Positions 6,477 through 7,197 of a stretch of 7,197 nt of DNA are shown here, one piece after another. Under the pieces are notes generated by a model. The model saw only the letters and a list, made by a program, of their open reading frames with translations. It did not search any database and was not told the origin of the DNA. Each line of letters begins with the position of its first letter. The first letter of the stretch is position 1. The position numbers and the translations under genes are program-made. Source of the stretch: an uncultured Flavobacteriales bacterium (lineage in GTDB: Bacteria > Bacteroidota > Bacteroidia > Flavobacteriales_D > Sanyastnellaceae); the NCBI GenBank assembly GCA_913057815.1, contig CAJXOV010000111.1, positions 1-7,197 of the forward strand, in the 5' to 3' direction.

Positions 6477-6498
6477 AGAATGCAGAAATGTGCATTCT
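6477..6498 (-). repeat. Inverted repeat 4: 8-bp hairpin, possible weak terminator of the small upstream gene
   Basis: AGAATGCA (6477-6484) and TGCATTCT (6491-6498) form a perfect 8-bp stem with a 6-nt loop. It is the strongest hairpin of the cluster. On the minus strand it lies 46 nt beyond the stop of the small gene (6545) and is followed by TCTGTTTTC, a poor T-tract, so it could be a leaky terminator or 3'-end stabiliser. Confidence 0.4.
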
Positions 6499-6544
6499 AA
6501 AAATGAGAAGCTGTATTAATTCATACTAGCACTTAACTATCGTA

Positions 6545-6847
6545 CTATACTGCGAATTTTTTTGTAAAAATGTTTGGACCATCTAATACAAAAATGTAAT
6601 AAAGTCCTAACTCTAGGCTATCAATGTTAATACATGTCTTCTCAGAGTCTAGCACACCACTTTCCAACAAATTCCCATCATGGTCACAAATGTCAAAAAT
6701 GGGAGTTTCATCAGACTTAGCATAATTCACCGTAATAGATTTTTCAGCGCTTACGTTTACCTTTAAGGGATTCATAATTCTTATCATGGTTTCTAATTTT
6801 AAATGCAGTTTCATTAGTTTTACGACCACATGTAAAATTTGTTGCAT
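6545..6847 (-). CDS. Small protein resembling a free-standing T9SS C-terminal sorting domain
   Basis: Up to 100 residues. From about residue 25 it follows the strand pattern of the type A T9SS tail: MNPLKVNVS, ITVNY, FDICDHDGNLLESGVL, TCINIDSLELGLYYIFVLDG, ending KKFAV. The ending (G-x-Y then DG, a Lys pair, F-x-V at the stop) is typical of these tails. Normally such a domain closes a long exported protein. Here only up to 24 residues precede it and no convincing signal peptide is present (MQQILHVVVKLMKLHLKL is weakly hydrophobic at best). The start is uncertain: in-frame ATGs lie at 6847, 6814, 6787 and 6775, with 6814 (MKLHLKLETMIRIM) a good alternative. It could be a cytoplasmic protein with the same beta-sandwich fold, or a remnant; the divergent regulator 57 nt upstream leaves no room for a missing N-terminal part. 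Function unknown. Confidence 0.62.
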   Translation of the reverse strand: MQQILHVVVKLMKLHLKLETMIRIMNPLKVNVSAEKSITVNYAKSDETPIFDICDHDGNLLESGVLDSEKTCINIDSLELGLYYIFVLDGPNIFTKKFAV

Positions 6848-6851
6848 TCTT

Positions 6852-6867
6852 CTGACGTGATTGTCAG
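6852..6867. promoter_or_regulatory. Small inverted repeat in the divergent promoter gap
   Basis: CTGAC (6852-6856) and GTCAG (6863-6867) are 5-bp arms with a 6-nt spacer, in the 57-nt gap between the T9SS-tail-like gene and the response regulator. A shared operator is conceivable, but a match this short is close to chance. Confidence 0.15.
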
Positions 6868-6904
6868 TTAGTAGTCACAAAAAACATAAGAATAACCTTA
6901 CATT

Positions 6905-7197
6905 TTGAATAGACTTAGAGCCGTAATTATAGATGATGAGCACCATGCTAGAGAGAATCTAAGCATTCTTATCTCTGATTTCGCTCAAGAAATAGAAGTG
7001 ATAGGTCAGGCTGATGGTCCTTCGTCAGGAGAAAAAATCATCAACGAGCTTAATCCTGATGTGGTGTTTTTAGATATAAGAATGCCTAGCGGTTCAGAGG
7101 GTTTCGATCTTTTAGCTGCTTTGCCAGAGAAAAATTTTCAAGTAGTATTCGTAACCGCATTTAAAGATTACGCGATAAAAGCATTAAACGCCAAGGC
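6905..7197 (+). CDS. Response regulator receiver domain, probably LytTR family (cut by window edge)
   Basis: I translated 97 complete codons from TTG at 6905: MNRLRAVIIDDEHHARENLS onward, with the frame open to the window edge. Receiver landmarks are the acidic pocket D10/D11, phospho-acceptor D57 in VVFLDIRMP, T84 in VTAF, and the aromatic switch region KDYAIKAL. The conserved Lys and the output domain lie outside. The short VIIDDEHHARENL start and the TAFKDYAIKAL block are typical of LytTR-type regulators of Bacteroidota, which bind DNA and are usually paired with a LytS/YehU-type membrane histidine kinase encoded next door. TTG is the only reasonable start: a TAA at 6893-6895 closes the frame upstream, and the first in-frame ATG is inside the phosphorylation motif (residue 60). 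The family assignment beyond the receiver is inference. Confidence 0.9.
   Translation, partial: MNRLRAVIIDDEHHARENLSILISDFAQEIEVIGQADGPSSGEKIINELNPDVVFLDIRMPSGSEGFDLLAALPEKNFQVVFVTAFKDYAIKALNAK

Noticed and set aside
6899..6907. TACATTTTG resembling a Bacteroidota -7 promoter element before the response regulator
   Set aside because: The spacing inside the motif is off by one and it overlaps the TTG start codon, so transcription would begin inside the gene.

Overview
The window looks like a stretch of chromosome from a low-GC member of the Bacteroidota, most likely flavobacteria-like. Several things point there: a carboxypeptidase-regulatory-like domain joined to a TonB plug, a tail resembling the type IX secretion (T9SS) sorting domain, a TPR-bearing anti-sigma-like protein behind an ECF sigma factor, a LytTR-type receiver, and start codons without clear Shine-Dalgarno sequences. 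I see no tRNA, rRNA, insertion sequence, phage gene or CRISPR array.

Layout. On the left edge, an exported protein of the agmatine/peptidylarginine deiminase family runs leftward out of the window (1-814, minus). Divergent from it is a three-gene plus-strand block: an exported, barrel-less TonB-plug protein (921-1637), a strong 13-bp hairpin with a T-tract (1659-1716), an ECF sigma factor (1722-2321), and an overlapping membrane protein with C-terminal TPRs that is probably its anti-sigma factor (2278-3396). Converging on this block from the minus strand is a zinc-ribbon membrane protein of unknown function (3420-4043). Upstream of that, also on minus, lies a lipoprotein-type oligopeptidase B (4155-6326) with its own terminator (4104-4133). 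Its 218-nt upstream gap holds five closely spaced inverted repeats (6328-6498). Next come a short minus-strand protein resembling a free-standing T9SS tail (6545-6847) and, divergent from it, the receiver domain of a LytTR-like response regulator (6905-7197, cut by the right edge). The regulator must begin at a TTG.

How the genes may work together. The sigma/anti-sigma pair is the clearest functional unit: the membrane protein probably holds the sigma factor until a periplasmic signal arrives. The plug protein next to it is a possible envelope-side partner, though the intervening hairpin argues against simple co-transcription. The oligopeptidase (predicted Lys/Arg specificity) and the exported guanidino-group deiminase could both act on arginine-containing material outside the cytoplasm, but they are far apart and on separate transcripts, so this is only a suggestion.

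No wholly new system is evident. The least explained items are the hairpin abutting the sigma-factor start codon, the chain of inverted repeats before the oligopeptidase gene, and the free-standing T9SS-like tail.
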